In this document: one piece after another, positions 1-8,564 of the stretch | How positions within the stretch are numbered: position 1 is the stretch's first letter | How the letters are laid out: the number at the start of each line of letters is the position of its first letter | From: Metabacillus malikii | Lineage (GTDB): Bacteria; Bacillota; Bacilli; Bacillales; Bacillaceae | Assembly (NCBI RefSeq): GCF_030813355.1 | Contig: NZ_JAUSUD010000032.1 | Location: forward strand, 1-37,823 | Direction: 5' to 3' | Length of the DNA stretch: 37,823 nt | Made by a program: the position numbers and the translations under genes | Notes under the pieces: model-generated | The model's database searches: none | The model's input: only the letters and a program-made list of their open reading frames with translations | What the model was told of the DNA's origin: nothing

Positions 1-105
1 GAGATATTATTTAGTTTAATGCTTGTTTCTGACGCCCAAATTTCAGGTTGATTATTCAAGTAGCAGCTCAATTTGTGCGCTGATGTTTTGCTTCGTAGCT
101 TATTC

Positions 106-136
106 GGTCGTGCTCTACCAACTGAGCTAATGGCTC
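106..136 (-). pseudogene. 5' fragment of a tRNA-Lys-like gene, copy 1
   Basis: Read on the minus strand, 136 to 111 matches the acceptor strand and D-arm of Bacillus tRNA-Lys: GAGCCATTAGC, then TCAGTTGGTAGAGCA. The anticodon arm, T-arm and 3' acceptor strand are missing. The next five bases (CGACC, 110-106) are not the Lys anticodon stem. They could come from a different tRNA or be chance. It cannot fold as a complete tRNA, so it is a remnant or an array-end duplication. Confidence 0.75.
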
Positions 137-254
137 ATTATAAAGAATGAGATACTATTTAGTTTAATGCTTGTTTCCTGACGCCCAAATTTCAGGTTGA
201 TTATTCAAGTAGCAGCTCAATTTGTGCGCTGATGTTTTGCTTCGCAGCTTATTC

Positions 255-285
255 GGTCGTGCTCTACCAACTGAGCTAATGGCTC
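255..285 (-). pseudogene. 5' fragment of a tRNA-Lys-like gene, copy 2
   Basis: This is the same truncated acceptor/D-arm fragment as at 106-136, repeated in the second tandem unit with no change in the tRNA-like part. No complete tRNA is present in this unit either. Confidence 0.75.
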
Positions 286-420
286 ATTATAAAGAATGAG
301 ATAATATTTTGTTTTTCAAAAATGAAGCGTGTATTTTTTAATAGATTTAACAGGACGTTTTCTATAATAACATAGAAATAATCAAAACAACAACACTTTT
401 TTGTTTTTTTTCATAGAAAT

Positions 421-462
421 AGAGATTGCCCAATTTTCAATAGGTTTCATTGGACAATCTCT
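421..462 (-). terminator. Stem-loop after purA, possible terminator
   Basis: A 13-base arm (agagattgcccaa, 421-433) pairs with 450-462 (ttggacaatctct) with one mismatch, just beyond the purA stop codon. On the purA strand it is followed by an A-rich rather than T-rich stretch, so it is not a textbook intrinsic terminator. Confidence 0.5.
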
Positions 463-476
463 TTATTCATAAAAAA

Positions 477-1763
477 TTAGCTATATACGCTACGAATAAC
501 ATTTGTTTGTGTTCTATCTGGTCCTACTGAAAAAATAGACAATGGAATGCCAGTTAGTTGTGAAATTCGTTCTACATAGTGTCTTGCGTTCTCAGGTAGT
601 TCACTTAAATGCTTCACATTTGTAATATCTTCTGTCCAGCCTGGTAATTCTTCATAAACTGGCTCACATTCAGCAAGAACCTTTAAGCTTGCTGGATATT
701 CATTGATTGTTTGTCCCTTATAATTATAAGCTACACAGATTTTTAATGTTTCAATTCCTGTTAATACATCAATTGAGTTTAGGGATAAGTCAGTTAATCC
801 ACTTACTCTTCGTGCATGTCGAACGACAACACTATCAAACCAACCGACACGGCGAGGTCTTCCTGTTGTAGTTCCATATTCACGACCTACCTCGCGGATT
901 CTATTACCTATTTCATCATTTAGTTCTGTTGGGAAAGGTCCATCACCTACACGTGTTGTATACGCCTTTGAGACACCTACAACATGATTAATTTTTGTAG
1001 GTCCAACACCCGACCCGATTGTTACACCACCAGCTACTGGGTTTGAAGATGTAACGAATGGATATGTACCCTGGTCAATGTCTAGCATGACACCTTGTGC
1101 ACCTTCAAATAGTACACGACGTCCTTCGTCTAACGCATCATTAAGGACAACTGAAGTATCACAAACATATTGTTTGAATTGTTGACCGTATTCATAATAT
1201 TCATCTAAGATTTCCTCAACTGTGAAACCTTCAACTTCGTAAAATTTTTCTAATAATCGATTTTTCTCTTTTAAGGCACGCGTCAATTTCTCCTCAAATG
1301 TATCCCGCTCTAATAAGTCTGAAATTCTGATCCCTACACGTGCAGCTTTATCCATATATGCTGGACCAATACCTTTTTTTGTTGTTCCTATCTTATTCGC
1401 ACCTTTACGTTCTTCTTCAACCTCATCTAGTTTTAAATGATAAGGTAATATCACATGTGCACGATTACTAATTCTTAAATTATCTGTTGTGACCCCACGC
1501 TCATGTAAATAAGCCAATTCTGCAACAAGAGCCTTAGGATCAACCACCATACCGTTCCCGATAACGCTAATTTTATCTTTATAAAATATACCTGAAGGAA
1601 TTAAATGGAGTTTATATGTTTCTCCACCAAATTTTATTGTATGTCCTGCATTATTTCCACCTTGGTAACGAGCAATTACTTCTGCATTCTCAGAAAGAAA
1701 GTCAGTAATTTTCCCTTTACCTTCATCTCCCCATTGTGTTCCGACTACTACTACTGAAGACAT
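477..1763 (-). CDS. purA: Adenylosuccinate synthetase PurA
   Basis: PurA catalyses GTP-dependent condensation of IMP with aspartate to adenylosuccinate, the first committed step from IMP to AMP, in the cytoplasm. The 428-aa product begins [18 protein letters not shown], with the GDEGKGK phosphate loop at residues 12-18 including catalytic Asp13. His41 lies in NNAGHT, and length and end-to-end motif order fit bacterial PurA. The ATG at 1763 is chosen over an in-frame ATG five codons upstream because GGAGGTG sits 6-7 bases before it, and the upstream ATG overlaps that Shine-Dalgarno. It is monocistronic here: dnaB upstream ends in its own terminator. A sigma-A promoter and a PurBox pair precede it, so PurR repression by adenine nucleotide supply is expected, as in B. 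subtilis. Confidence 0.98.
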   Translation of the reverse strand: MSSVVVVGTQWGDEGKGKITDFLSENAEVIARYQGGNNAGHTIKFGGETYKLHLIPSGIFYKDKISVIGNGMVVDPKALVAELAYLHERGVTTDNLRISNRAHVILPYHLKLDEVEEERKGANKIGTTKKGIGPAYMDKAARVGIRISDLLERDTFEEKLTRALKEKNRLLEKFYEVEGFTVEEILDEYYEYGQQFKQYVCDTSVVLNDALDEGRRVLFEGAQGVMLDIDQGTYPFVTSSNPVAGGVTIGSGVGPTKINHVVGVSKAYTTRVGDGPFPTELNDEIGNRIREVGREYGTTTGRPRRVGWFDSVVVRHARRVSGLTDLSLNSIDVLTGIETLKICVAYNYKGQTINEYPASLKVLAECEPVYEELPGWTEDITNVKHLSELPENARHYVERISQLTGIPLSIFSVGPDRTQTNVIRSVYS

Positions 1764-1802
1764 TCCGTGCACCTCCATAAATTCGCGCTTTTTAACATAC
1801 TT

Positions 1803-1831
1803 ATTTTAACAATGTACTAGTATGAAGTCAA
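1803..1831 (-). promoter_or_regulatory. Sigma-A promoter of purA
   Basis: On the minus strand, TTGACT (1831-1826) and TAAAAT (1808-1803) are separated by exactly 17 bases. It lies about 40 bases before the purA ATG, directly downstream of the PurBox pair. Confidence 0.85.
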
Positions 1832-1834
1832 TTA

Positions 1835-1880
1835 CAAATACGAACATTAAGTGTATTTTTTTTGAGTTTGTTCGTATTTA
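1835..1880. promoter_or_regulatory. PurBox pair (PurR operator) upstream of purA
   Basis: Two inverted boxes with CGAAC/GTTCG cores lie just upstream of the purA -35: box 1 about 1835-1848 (AAATACGAACATT core) and box 2 about 1867-1880 (TTTGTTCGTATTTA). This matches the B. subtilis layout of two convergent PurBoxes, although the 18-base spacer is slightly longer than the usual 16-17. PurR binding, relieved by PRPP, is inferred. Confidence 0.8.
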
Positions 1881-1990
1881 ATACAGTACTTATTATATCT
1901 CTTTAATCTATAGTCTTTCCTAAAGAATGGTTGTTACTCTATTTTCATATTGTATTCTCCTTGATTTATGAGATGGTTAATTTTTAATAT

Positions 1991-2020
1991 AATAAAAAGG
2001 AGACCATTAATTGGCCTCCC
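1991..2020 (-). terminator. Intrinsic terminator of dnaB
   Basis: Immediately after the dnaB stop, GGAGGCC (minus strand, about 2019-2013) pairs with GGTCTCC (2005-1999) around a 7-base AT loop, followed by TTTTTATT. Confidence 0.88.
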
Positions 2021-3391
2021 TTATGCACCAGGCGGTACACCTGTTTCTCCATATCGCATTTCCAGATTGACGAACTTATTGTATTCCTTTACGAATGCAA
2101 GGGATACTGTACCAACTGGACCGTTACGTTGCTTAGCAATAATAATTTCTATAATATTCTTGTTCTCTGATTCTTTATCATAATAATCATCACGATATAG
2201 GAATGCTACGATATCAGCATCCTGCTCAATACTTCCTGATTCACGAATATCTGACATCATTGGACGCTTGTCTTGACGTTGTTCAACTCCACGAGATAAC
2301 TGCGACAAGGCAATAACAGGAACTTTCAATTCACGTGCAAGTTCTTTGAGAGTACGCGAAATTTCCGATACCTCTTGCTGACGGTTATCTGAACGTCCAC
2401 TCCCTTGAATTAATTGTAAGTAATCAATTAATACCATTCCAAGTCCACTTTCTTGCTTTAAACGTCTACACTTTGCTCGTATTTCACTCACACGAATACC
2501 AGGAGTATCATCGATATAGATACCGGAGTTTGAGAGACTCCCCATAGCCATTGTAAGTTTACCCCAGTCCTCTGGTGTTAATGAACCTGTTCTGAGTCTT
2601 TGTGCATCTATATTTCCCTCAGCACAGAGCATCCTCATTACCAGCTGATCTGCACCCATCTCTAGACTAAAGATAGCTACATTCTCATCTGTCTTTGTTG
2701 CAACATTTTGTGCAATATTTAAGGCGAAAGCCGTTTTACCAACAGAGGGTCTGGCAGCTACGATAATAAGGTCATTTCGTTGGAAACCAGCAGTCATCTT
2801 ATCTAATTCTGTGAATCCTGTTGGGATTCCTGTTATATCGCCTTTTCTATCGTGAAGCAATTCAATATTATCATATGTTTGAACGAGGACATCTTTAATG
2901 TTTTGGAATGCTCCAGCATTTTTTCGCTGCGCAACCTCCATAATTGTTTTTTCTGCCTCATTTAATAGGACTTCAACTTCGTCCTCTCGGCTATAACCAT
3001 CTTGTGCAATTGTTGTTGCAGTACGGATTAAACGACGTAGAATTGATTTTTCTTCAACAATCTTTCCGTAATATTCAATATTCGCAGCTGTTGGTACAGA
3101 GTTTGCGAGGTCACTTAAATAGGATACACCGCCGACTTCTTCTAGAAGATTGGCATCTGCCAGCTCCGATGTGACTGTTACTAAGTCAACTGGTTCTCCT
3201 TTGTCTGATAAATCTAGCATTGCATTATAGATTCGTTGGTGTGCTGCCCGATAGAAATCTTCAGGTATTAACAGCTCTGAAGCTAACGTTAATGAGGAAG
3301 GCTGTAAGAAGATGGCCCCTAACACTGCCTGCTCCGCTTCGATATTTTGTGGTGGAATACGATCACCAATCAATTCGTTTATGATGATCAC
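2021..3391 (-). CDS. dnaB: Replicative DNA helicase DnaB (DnaC in B. subtilis)
   Basis: This is the hexameric helicase that unwinds the fork ahead of the replisome. The protein has an N-terminal DnaB domain (PPQNIEAEQAVLGAIFLQ near the start) and a RecA-like ATPase with Walker A ARPSVGKTAF at about residue 210. It also has Walker B VLIDYLQLI and a C-terminal DIRESGSIEQDADI segment. The 456-aa length is close to the family norm. The start is uncertain. The GTG at 3391 is almost abutted by AAAGGACG, which is too close for a normal ribosome site. Starting three codons later, at ATA (3382-3380), would give the same distance to PPQN as B. subtilis DnaC and a 9-base spacing. GTG is kept as the conventional call. 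Confidence 0.97.
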   Translation of the reverse strand: MIIINELIGDRIPPQNIEAEQAVLGAIFLQPSSLTLASELLIPEDFYRAAHQRIYNAMLDLSDKGEPVDLVTVTSELADANLLEEVGGVSYLSDLANSVPTAANIEYYGKIVEEKSILRRLIRTATTIAQDGYSREDEVEVLLNEAEKTIMEVAQRKNAGAFQNIKDVLVQTYDNIELLHDRKGDITGIPTGFTELDKMTAGFQRNDLIIVAARPSVGKTAFALNIAQNVATKTDENVAIFSLEMGADQLVMRMLCAEGNIDAQRLRTGSLTPEDWGKLTMAMGSLSNSGIYIDDTPGIRVSEIRAKCRRLKQESGLGMVLIDYLQLIQGSGRSDNRQQEVSEISRTLKELARELKVPVIALSQLSRGVEQRQDKRPMMSDIRESGSIEQDADIVAFLYRDDYYDKESENKNIIEIIIAKQRNGPVGTVSLAFVKEYNKFVNLEMRYGETGVPPGA

Positions 3392-3456
3392 CGTCCTTTA
3401 TTGTTTTCTAAACTTAATAGTCTATTATCATATAAAACTCTTCAAGTATTAAGCAT

Positions 3457-3509
3457 AAAAAAAAAGTGGTCAAGCTTCAAGACTAATTTACCTCTTTCCA
3501 CAAAACCAC
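3457..3509 (-). terminator. Terminator between rplI and dnaB
   Basis: On the minus strand GTGGT (3509-3505) pairs with ACCAC (3470-3466), extended by one G-T pair, and a run of nine T follows (3465-3457). The stem is short and the loop long, but the U-tract is strong. It would end the yybS-gdpP-rplI transcript before dnaB. Confidence 0.6.
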
Positions 3510-3528
3510 AATTTTTCCCATATTTTAA

Positions 3529-3975
3529 CTACTGTTCTTTCACATGTACTTTCACTGTTGCTGTAACTTCTGAGTGAAGCTTAACAGGTACATTTGTTAC
3601 TCCAAGTGCACGGATTGCATCTGGTAGTTCGATTTTTCGTTTATCAAGCTTAATATTATGGCTTTTCTTCAACTCATCAGCAATCTGTTTACTAGTTATT
3701 GATCCAAATAAGCGACCACCCTCACCTGATTTGGCACTTAGTTCTACTGTTAATTCTTCAAGTACTTTCTTTAATTCTTTCATTTGTTCTAATTCTACTT
3801 CTGCTTCTTTCTCTTGTTTCTTCTTCTGGTTATTTAATGTACTGATATTCGCACTCGTTGCTTCTGTCGCTAAACCTTGCTTGAAAAGAAAATTTTGTGC
3901 ATATCCATCAGCTACGTTTTTCACTTCACCTTTTTTGCCTTTTCCTTTTACATCTTTTAAAAATATTACTTTCAT
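3529..3975 (-). CDS. rplI: 50S ribosomal protein L9
   Basis: L9 binds 23S rRNA at the base of the L1 stalk. The N-terminal domain carries the family signature ([19 protein letters not shown], then [11 protein letters not shown]). A long charged linker helix (about 45-75) and a C-terminal domain follow. At 148 aa it is full length. Its ATG overlaps the gdpP stop codon by one base, with GGAGG upstream inside the gdpP 3' end, so the genes are translationally coupled as in B. subtilis. Confidence 0.98.
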   Translation of the reverse strand: MKVIFLKDVKGKGKKGEVKNVADGYAQNFLFKQGLATEATSANISTLNNQKKKQEKEAEVELEQMKELKKVLEELTVELSAKSGEGGRLFGSITSKQIADELKKSHNIKLDKRKIELPDAIRALGVTNVPVKLHSEVTATVKVHVKEQ

Positions 3976-5945
3976 TACTTTTCTCCTCCTTCAAGGTATT
4001 CATCAATTACTTGTTTCAACTTTTCAACTGCATCTTCTAATAAAATATTTTGAAGCTGAGTTGCTGCATTTGTCAAGTGTCCTCCACCTTCTAATGCTTC
4101 CATCACAATTTGTACATTTATTTTACCTAACGAGCGTGCACTAATACTTACACATTCATCACTTCTTCTAGCTATTACGAATGAAGCCTCAATGTGGTTC
4201 ATCATCAATAATGTATCAGCTGTTTGGGCAAGGGTAACTTGTTCATAGTGTTCATCATTATCAGCAACTGCTAGCGCAACGCCCTCACGATAAAGAATCG
4301 TATTTTGAATTAGTTTAGCCCGCTTTGCATAATTCTCAATATCTTCCTTCATAATCTTCTGAACAAGTACCGTATCAGCACCCTTTGCCCTTAAATATGA
4401 AGCAGCATCAAACGTGCGTGAGCCTGTTCGTAGAGTAAAGCTTTTTGTATCAACGACGATACCCGCGAGTAAGGCTGTAGCTTCAATCATATTCATCTTT
4501 AATGATTTAGGCTGATATTCTATTAACTCAGTCACTAGCTCTGCCGTAGATGAAGCATATGGCTCCATATATACAAGTATAGGGTCCTTAATAAACTCTT
4601 CTCCACGTCTATGATGATCAATAACAATTACATGGTTACTTAAAGAAAGAAGCCTCTCATCAATGACTAATGATGGTTTATGGGTATCTAGTACAATTAA
4701 TAATGTTTCATCAGACATAATCTCCACAGCTTCATTCGGAGTCACAAATCTAGACCAAAGATCTGGATACTTCTCGACTTCATTCAAAAGTTGTTTTACA
4801 CCTGAATCAATTGCATCTTGATCAAGAACAATAAATCCCTCTTTCCCATTTACCTGTGCAACCTTTAAAATCCCGATAGAAGACCCTATTGCATCCATAT
4901 CAGGATACTTATGCCCCATTATCATGACCTTATCACTTTCTGAAACAATTTCTTTCAATGCGTGTGAAATAACACGAGCTCTAACTCTTGTTCTTTTTTC
5001 GACTGGATTCGTTTTGCCACCATAAAACTGTACTTTACCATTTGTTTGTTTAATGGCAACCTGATCTCCACCTCTGCCTAGAGCAAGATCTAAACCAGAC
5101 TGAGCAAGGTCCCCTAGCTCCTGTAAAGATGAAACTCCCGAGCCGATACCAATACTTAATGTTAATGATACATTTTCAATTGTCGTTTTTTCTCTTACAT
5201 TATCAAGTATAGAGAACTTTGTTTGCTCTAGTTTCATTAAAATATGCTCATTTAAAACAGCAAGAAACCGCTCAGATGATACCCGTTTAATAAAGACACC
5301 ATATTCTTTTGCCCAATTATTCAAGAGAGCCGTTACTTCACTGTTTAATGCACTTCTACTCTGGTCATCCATCCCTTGGGTTAGTTCATCATAATTATCC
5401 AAAAAGATGTAGCCTAATACAGTCCTTTCATCCTCATACTGTTTCTCAATTTCTATCTGCTCAGTAATATCAATGAAGTACAGTAATCTTTCTTCTCGCT
5501 TAATTATCAGTTTTAATTTTCTCTTGTTGAAAGTTATTGTTTCCGTTTCAATTTCTTGATTTATAAAGGAAATGATTCCATCATGAATAGTAGAGAGGTT
5601 TTTCCCAACTAATGAATCTTCGTTTAGAGTCGATGTAATAAAAGGATTTGCCCATTTCACTTCATAATTCTCATCAAATAGTAAAATCCCAATTGGCATT
5701 TCCATTAATGCCTCTTCTCCGACCTTTTTAAGTCGATGAGACAACGTACTAATATAACCTTCCAAGTCATGGCGGTATACTTCAAGCGATTTAATTAGAA
5801 AATATATAATGATGACAAATAACAATGTGACAATTATCCCTATTATCCAATTGAAATAATAAAGAGAAATAATAACGATTGCCAAAACGGCTATCATTGC
5901 AGAAAGAGAGTACCGTAACAATTTATTATCTAGAAATTTAGGCAT
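3975..5945 (-). CDS. gdpP: Cyclic-di-AMP phosphodiesterase GdpP
   Basis: GdpP is a membrane-anchored enzyme that hydrolyses c-di-AMP to pApA, setting the pool of a messenger that controls osmolyte and potassium balance and wall homeostasis. In order it shows two membrane helices (about 10-55), a PAS region (about 75-150), a degenerate GGDEF domain, a DHH domain and a DHHA1 domain. The DHH part has [11 protein letters not shown] and [14 protein letters not shown]1 has [11 protein letters not shown]. It is 656 aa from MPKFLDNK. A longer reading from 6026 would overlap yybS. I prefer 5945 because it has AGAGGAG about 11 bases upstream and matches the family N-terminus. It follows yybS by 37 bases and overlaps rplI by one base. 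Confidence 0.96.
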   Translation of the reverse strand: MPKFLDNKLLRYSLSAMIAVLAIVIISLYYFNWIIGIIVTLLFVIIIYFLIKSLEVYRHDLEGYISTLSHRLKKVGEEALMEMPIGILLFDENYEVKWANPFITSTLNEDSLVGKNLSTIHDGIISFINQEIETETITFNKRKLKLIIKREERLLYFIDITEQIEIEKQYEDERTVLGYIFLDNYDELTQGMDDQSRSALNSEVTALLNNWAKEYGVFIKRVSSERFLAVLNEHILMKLEQTKFSILDNVREKTTIENVSLTLSIGIGSGVSSLQELGDLAQSGLDLALGRGGDQVAIKQTNGKVQFYGGKTNPVEKRTRVRARVISHALKEIVSESDKVMIMGHKYPDMDAIGSSIGILKVAQVNGKEGFIVLDQDAIDSGVKQLLNEVEKYPDLWSRFVTPNEAVEIMSDETLLIVLDTHKPSLVIDERLLSLSNHVIVIDHHRRGEEFIKDPILVYMEPYASSTAELVTELIEYQPKSLKMNMIEATALLAGIVVDTKSFTLRTGSRTFDAASYLRAKGADTVLVQKIMKEDIENYAKRAKLIQNTILYREGVALAVADNDEHYEQVTLAQTADTLLMMNHIEASFVIARRSDECVSISARSLGKINVQIVMEALEGGGHLTNAATQLQNILLEDAVEKLKQVIDEYLEGGEK

Positions 5946-5982
5946 GTACTCATCAACTCCTCTCAGGCTGTAAATCCTCGTA

Positions 5983-6918
5983 CTACTTTTTTTCCATTTT
6001 ATCGCGGAGAGGGAAACATAAATCAATTATACCTAAGATTCTTACAATATAAAGCAATATTGGAATAAGTATTGAACCGATTACAGCAATATAAGCAATA
6101 GCTTTCGGTAACCCTTTCCTATATACATAATAAAATATAAAGGAGCAGCCTTGAAGAATAATGAAAAATTGTAGAATTATAAAGATATTGCTAACTGCAA
6201 TATAATAAAAGCCACCACTGTCTGTTTTGAACATAGATAGTACTGTCACAAATAAGTAATACCATACTAAGCTTGTTGGTAATTTCATTTCTCTAAATAA
6301 TTTAATTGGTGGTACATCAAGTCTTAGTCGTTGCAAAATTGGAATGGCAAATGAATGACTAATGAACGCAAAAATAACACCGGTTATCACAATCACACTC
6401 GGTATAATGACCTCCATTAATTTCAATCCACTCTCTACTTGCTTAATCTGCTGATTCACGTCAACATCTGGATTTAGGCTGTTTATTAACGACTTGGATT
6501 GTTGAATAGAATCTCGCATCAACTGAAATGAATCCTTTATTAAATCAATATTTAATAAGTAAATTGTTCCAATATATATGATAATAAGACCAAGGGTATA
6601 AGCCAAACTTCCACCAATTATAGCACCAATTGTCTGTCTTCTTCTATACATTAGTCCCATTACAATACCAGTTGAACCAAACATAGCTGCAATTAATATA
6701 TTTGTTACATTACCAAATATGATCGATAAGATACATCCTGTTATTAATAAAACAATCGATAATGAGATTCCATGTCGTTGAGTAAAGATAATGAAGGGTA
6801 ATGGCAGTATGAATAATAATATTGTTCCAATTACAGGAACATATAATGCTATCATTAGAAATAGTAGAAAAAGTGCTAATAAAATCGCCCCTTCAGTTAT
6901 TACTTGCGTTCTTTTCAT
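5983..6918 (-). CDS. yybS: YybS-type integral membrane protein (DUF2232)
   Basis: This is a polytopic membrane protein of 311 aa with roughly eight hydrophobic segments, starting MKRTQVITEGAILLALFLLF. It corresponds in size, sequence character and position to B. subtilis YybS (DUF2232), always found before gdpP and rplI. No catalytic motif is visible and the function is not known. Shared transcription with gdpP hints at a link to c-di-AMP or envelope homeostasis, which is only inference. GAGGTGG precedes the ATG and a sigma-A-like promoter lies just upstream. Confidence 0.9.
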   Translation of the reverse strand: MKRTQVITEGAILLALFLLFLMIALYVPVIGTILLFILPLPFIIFTQRHGISLSIVLLITGCILSIIFGNVTNILIAAMFGSTGIVMGLMYRRRQTIGAIIGGSLAYTLGLIIIYIGTIYLLNIDLIKDSFQLMRDSIQQSKSLINSLNPDVDVNQQIKQVESGLKLMEVIIPSVIVITGVIFAFISHSFAIPILQRLRLDVPPIKLFREMKLPTSLVWYYLFVTVLSMFKTDSGGFYYIAVSNIFIILQFFIILQGCSFIFYYVYRKGLPKAIAYIAVIGSILIPILLYIVRILGIIDLCFPLRDKMEKK

Positions 6919-6941
6919 TTTTCCACCTCAATTCTGCTATT

Positions 6942-6971
6942 ATTATATGTTTCCCTATTTTATCCAAACAA
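6942..6971 (-). promoter_or_regulatory. Probable promoter of yybS-gdpP-rplI
   Basis: On the minus strand TTGTTT (6971-6966) and TATAAT (6947-6942) are separated by 18 bases, with the yybS Shine-Dalgarno about 12 bases beyond the -10. The -10 is perfect and the -35 moderate. Confidence 0.55.
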
Positions 6972-7072
6972 TATAACCATATATTTTTATAATTATCCGT
7001 ACATATATTAGATTGTCCTAATTAAAATTACTGTTTCACCATTTGAGCAACTTTTACAAGGGAGAATGTAGC

Positions 7073-7198
7073 GTGTTGGTAAATATCCCCAGAATTAATC
7101 ACCTGCTAGTACCTGTTATTCCTTCACACTACCAGTGGGTAATCATAAGCCAACAGACAGTTATTATAACCACAATTTACGAGATATCGGCCAAATAA
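7073..7198 (+). CDS. Possible 41-aa small ORF
   Basis: A GTG-initiated frame with AAGGGAG eight bases upstream runs 41 codons and stops a few bases before the bidirectional terminator at 7194-7240. The product begins MLVNIPRINHLLVPVIPSHY and is hydrophobic. I do not recognise it and see no clear promoter. The strand is opposite to its neighbours. It may be chance, but the ribosome site and terminator placement are gene-like. Confidence 0.25.
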   Translation: MLVNIPRINHLLVPVIPSHYQWVIISQQTVIITTIYEISAK

Positions 7199-7240
7199 AA
7201 AAAGCACAGATAGGATATGAATCTTATCTGTGCTTTTTAT
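7194..7240. terminator. Bidirectional terminator after rpsR
   Basis: A perfect 12-bp stem AAAGCACAGATA (7201-7212) / TATCTGTGCTTT (7225-7236) has A/T runs on both sides. It ends the rpF-ssb-rpsR (rpsF operon) transcript on the minus strand and would also work for plus-strand transcription. Confidence 0.92.
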
Positions 7241-7244
7241 CATA

Positions 7245-7487
<243 letters not shown>

Positions 7488-7516
7488 CTATTTCCTCCCT
7501 TCTATATATGTTTGTA

Positions 7517-8044
7517 TTAAAACGGTAAATCATCATCAGATATATCAATAGGTTTCCCATCATTCGCAAATGGGTCTTCATCAAAGCTTGTACGCCCTTG
7601 ATTACGTTGTTGATTTTGATCTGAACCGAATGGGTTTTGATTGCCAGAGTTTCCTGGGTAGCCACCGCCAAAGTTGTTATTATTATTAAAGTTATTATTG
7701 TTGCCACCGTTGCCACCGCTCGCACTTCTTGGCTCAAGGAATTGAACACTTTCAGCAACTACTTCAGTTACATATACACGCTTCCCAGTTTGGTCTTCAT
7801 AACTACGAGATTGTAAACGGCCGTCTACTCCTGCTAAGCTACCTTTTTTAAGGAAGTTCGCAACATTTTCGGCCTGTTTGCGCCAAATTACACAATTAAT
7901 GAAATCGGCTTCTCTTTCACCTTGTTGGTTAGTAAACGTACGGTTTACTGCTAATGTAAATGTAGCAACAGCAACTCCACTTGGTGTGTAACGCAGATCT
8001 GGATCTTTTGTTAGCCTTCCGACTAATACAACTCGATTCAACAT
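7517..8044 (-). CDS. ssb: Single-stranded DNA-binding protein SsbA
   Basis: SSB coats ssDNA at forks and recruits replication and repair proteins. An OB fold covers residues 1-105 ([39 protein letters not shown]). A Gly/Asn/Gln-rich flexible linker and the acidic interaction tip DDDLPF follow, giving 175 aa. The ATG at 8044 is chosen because AAAGGA lies about 8 bases upstream and the protein then starts like B. subtilis SsbA. The in-frame ATG three codons earlier falls inside the Shine-Dalgarno. Sandwiched between rpsF and rpsR, it shares their regulation. Confidence 0.98.
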   Translation of the reverse strand: MLNRVVLVGRLTKDPDLRYTPSGVAVATFTLAVNRTFTNQQGEREADFINCVIWRKQAENVANFLKKGSLAGVDGRLQSRSYEDQTGKRVYVTEVVAESVQFLEPRSASGGNGGNNNNFNNNNNFGGGYPGNSGNQNPFGSDQNQQRNQGRTSFDEDPFANDGKPIDISDDDLPF

Positions 8045-8087
8045 CAGAACCATCCTTTATATATCATCTATAAAAATCAATCAATTA

Positions 8088-8381
8088 TTATTTTTCTTCT
8101 TTTTTAACTACGATATGACGAATAATGTCTTCACTGATTTTTGCTAAACGGTCAAATTCTTGAACAGCAGCAGCTTCAGCGTTAACTTGAAGTAACATGT
8201 AATAGCCATCACGGAAATCATTGATTTCATAAGCTAAACGACGTTTACCCCATTCTTTCGCTTCTGTCAATTCCGCACCATTATCAGATAAAATGTTGTT
8301 AAAACGCTCAACTAAAGCTTTTTTAGCCTCATCTTCGATATTTGGACGGATGATGTACATAATTTCGTACTTTCTCATCAT
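8088..8381 (-). CDS. rpsF: 30S ribosomal protein S6
   Basis: S6 forms the S6:S18 heterodimer on 16S rRNA. The 97-aa product shows [13 protein letters not shown] at the start, [20 protein letters not shown] in the middle and [16 protein letters not shown] near the end. Two consecutive ATGs (8381 and 8378) both fit the upstream AAAGGAGG. It leads the rpsF-ssb-rpsR operon behind a strong promoter and a structured leader. Confidence 0.98.
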   Translation of the reverse strand: MMRKYEIMYIIRPNIEDEAKKALVERFNNILSDNGAELTEAKEWGKRRLAYEINDFRDGYYMLLQVNAEAAAVQEFDRLAKISEDIIRHIVVKKEEK

Positions 8382-8450
8382 CTTACACCTCCTTTTGGTC
8401 TAACGGCCCACGAATGGGCAAGGAGCAATTAAAATAAATTACTCACAATT
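8382..8450 (-). promoter_or_regulatory. Leader of the rpsF operon, candidate S6:S18 autoregulatory RNA
   Basis: The leader holds a compact hairpin (8406-8410 pairing with 8415-8419, GCCCA/TGGGC on either strand, TTCG tetraloop on the transcript). CCGTTAGACC follows shortly before the Shine-Dalgarno. Bacterial rpsF leaders carry an S6:S18-binding motif with a CCG bulge. Position and a CCG next to a hairpin agree with it, but I could not confirm the full fold. Confidence 0.5.
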
Positions 8451-8454
8451 AGAA

Positions 8455-8483
8455 ATTATAACAAATGAATATAAAAAACGCAA
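8455..8483 (-). promoter_or_regulatory. Sigma-A promoter of rpsF-ssb-rpsR
   Basis: On the minus strand TTGCGT (8483-8478) and a perfect TATAAT (8460-8455) are separated by exactly 17 bases. This leaves a leader of about 70 bases before rpsF. Confidence 0.88.
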
Positions 8484-8564
8484 GTAATGATATTGTTCAT
8501 CTAATCTAGCAATTAGATAACTACATGTAAATTTCCTTTCTCATTACTTACTTATCAGACCATT

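Larger units (their letters stand above)
1..297. repeat. Two tandem ~148-bp units containing a tRNA fragment
   Basis: Unit 1 (1-148) and unit 2 (149-297) are nearly identical. They differ by a one-base indel near 177 and a few substitutions, for example gtagc versus gcagc. A third start of the same sequence (gagataatatttt) begins at 298 and is then lost. Each unit holds, on the minus strand, a 5' piece of a tRNA-Lys-like gene, followed by about 100 bases that I do not recognise. B. subtilis carries a tRNA array beside purA, so this may be the edge of such an array lying left of the window (inference). Confidence 0.85.

Noticed and set aside
106-136. Claim of a definite tRNA-Lys/tRNA-Gly chimera
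   Set aside because: Only five bases (CGACC) beyond the shared D-arm support the second tRNA, and the Bacillus tRNA-Gly I remember differs there.
5946-6026. N-terminal extension of gdpP into yybS
   Set aside because: The family start MPKF-like fits at 5945 with its own ribosome site; the extension is not family-like.
8499-8518. ATCTAAT/ATTAGAT hairpin between ychF and rpsF as a terminator
   Set aside because: All-AT-type 7-bp stem without a T run; too weak to call.
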